Below are positions 43,871 through 44,083 of a DNA stretch of 44,083 nucleotides, one piece after another. The number at the start of each line of letters is the position of its first letter. The stretch's first letter is position 1. The notes beneath the pieces were generated by a model. It saw nothing but the letters and a program-made list of their open reading frames with translations, had not been told where the DNA came from and made no database searches. The DNA is taken from NCBI GenBank assembly GCA_934675575.1, contig CAKUQQ010000015.1, positions 1-44,083 on the forward strand. The letters are read 5' to 3'. Position numbers and translations under genes: made by a program. The DNA is from an uncultured Muribaculaceae bacterium. Its GTDB lineage: Bacteria; Bacteroidota; Bacteroidia; Bacteroidales; Muribaculaceae.

Positions 43871-43993
43871 GGCATCACACAACGCAGCCCCTGAGGGCTG
43901 ATATATCCATAACCCACGACTGAGGAGCGCAGCGATGGCCGTGGGAACACAAGCCCCCAGCAGAGTGCGTGCCAAAGGTACGCGCATAGTCCC
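43871..43993. repeat. Hairpin-rich tandem repeat, copy 2
   Basis: Second copy of the element. H1 is CAGCCC-CTGA-GGGCTG (43885-43900), H2 CCCACGAC ... GCCGTGGG (43913-43920 with 43938-43945, 7 of 8 pairs), H3 GCGTGCC-AAA-GGTACGC (43967-43983). Loop and distal bases differ from copy 1, while the H3 hairpin is identical and the other stems are kept, so secondary structure seems to be the conserved property. Confidence 0.8.
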
Positions 43994-44083
43994 ATCTCGC
44001 CAACTCGCTCCACAAACATGAACCACCAAACGCCAATCCACCCACACACACATTGCCCCATAACAACCACACAGGCATGCACC

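Larger units (their letters stand above)
43554..44083. other. Right-end region without a supported gene
   Basis: From about 43554 to the window end there is only CA-rich sequence and the two hairpin repeats. Open frames on the minus strand (up to 169 codons) run through it, but their translations are Cys/Trp/Val-rich, repeat with the DNA repeat, and switch frame between copies, so I read them as non-coding. A plus-strand -7 match TAATTTTGT (43545-43553) points into the region. Confidence 0.55.

Noticed and set aside
43643..43993. CRISPR array
   Set aside because: Only two copies, the unit is about 125 bases, and the copies are imperfect with no short unique spacers.
43544..44053. 169-codon minus-strand open frame and overlapping frames at the right end
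   Set aside because: They cross the two DNA repeats; the repeated peptide (VVGYGY-like) appears in different frames, and composition is not protein-like.

Overview
The window looks like chromosomal DNA of a member of the Bacteroidota, order Bacteroidales; a gut Muribaculaceae- or Prevotella-like genome is my guess and is not proven. The basis is a SprA/Sov-type outer-membrane translocon encoded behind ruvA, a class III fructose-1,6-bisphosphatase, a type B ribosomal protein L31, a long LptF/G-family permease, a five-repeat DUF349 protein, and repeated matches to the Bacteroidota promoter -7 element TAnnTTTG(C/T) at plausible distances from start codons. Nearly all of the sequence belongs to ordinary housekeeping and envelope genes.

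Layout, left to right. (1) 128-2041, minus: LPS-export-type permease. (2) 2247-4484, plus: pta-ackA, the acetate/ATP pathway, closed by a clear hairpin terminator. (3) 4685-7579, plus: rplM-rpsI-rpsB-tsf, with a good promoter overlapping the ackA terminator, an unusual leader before rpsB, and a strong terminator after tsf. (4) 7844-14391, plus: a tight surface-sugar operon. It holds rmlB and rmlA, two tandem cupin 3,4-ketoisomerase paralogs (one lacking a conserved His), a PLP sugar aminotransferase, an MBOAT O-acyltransferase and a membrane-anchored SGNH-like protein. RmlC and RmlD are absent, so the dTDP-4-keto-6-deoxyhexose probably goes to a 3-amino-3,6-dideoxyhexose (Fuc3N/Qui3N type) rather than rhamnose. 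(5) 14507-16490, plus: secreted unknown protein, cytidylate-kinase-like protein, zinc-ribbon membrane protein. (6) 16535-17281, minus: CpsB/Wzb-type PHP phosphatase, divergent from rpmE2 (L31B, plus).

(7) 18010-21022, minus: fbp (class III) and an OmpA/glycine-zipper lipoprotein, each with its own terminator. (8) 21302-22510, plus: secreted C1B (bleomycin-hydrolase-like) peptidase, convergent on recQ across a bidirectional terminator. (9) 22633-30572, minus: recQ, undecaprenyl-phosphate sugar transferase, DUF349 protein, then an operon of a small unknown protein, a cyclophilin lipoprotein and an M16 peptidase. (10) 30573-32153: an AT-rich island with one plus-strand gene, an Mrr-type restriction endonuclease, flanked by long non-coding stretches. 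(11) 32154-40235, minus: ruvA-sprA. (12) 40408-43413, minus: small membrane protein, PstS-like lipoprotein and TPR protein, probably one operon. (13) 43414-44083: no convincing gene, but two copies of a roughly 125-bp element, about 228 bp apart, each containing three hairpins.

The strongest candidates for something undescribed are the hairpin-rich tandem repeat at the right edge, the interleaved and mutually exclusive pairings in the rpsB leader, and the duplicated ketoisomerase with an altered active site. No CRISPR array, tRNA, rRNA, transposase or prophage gene was seen.
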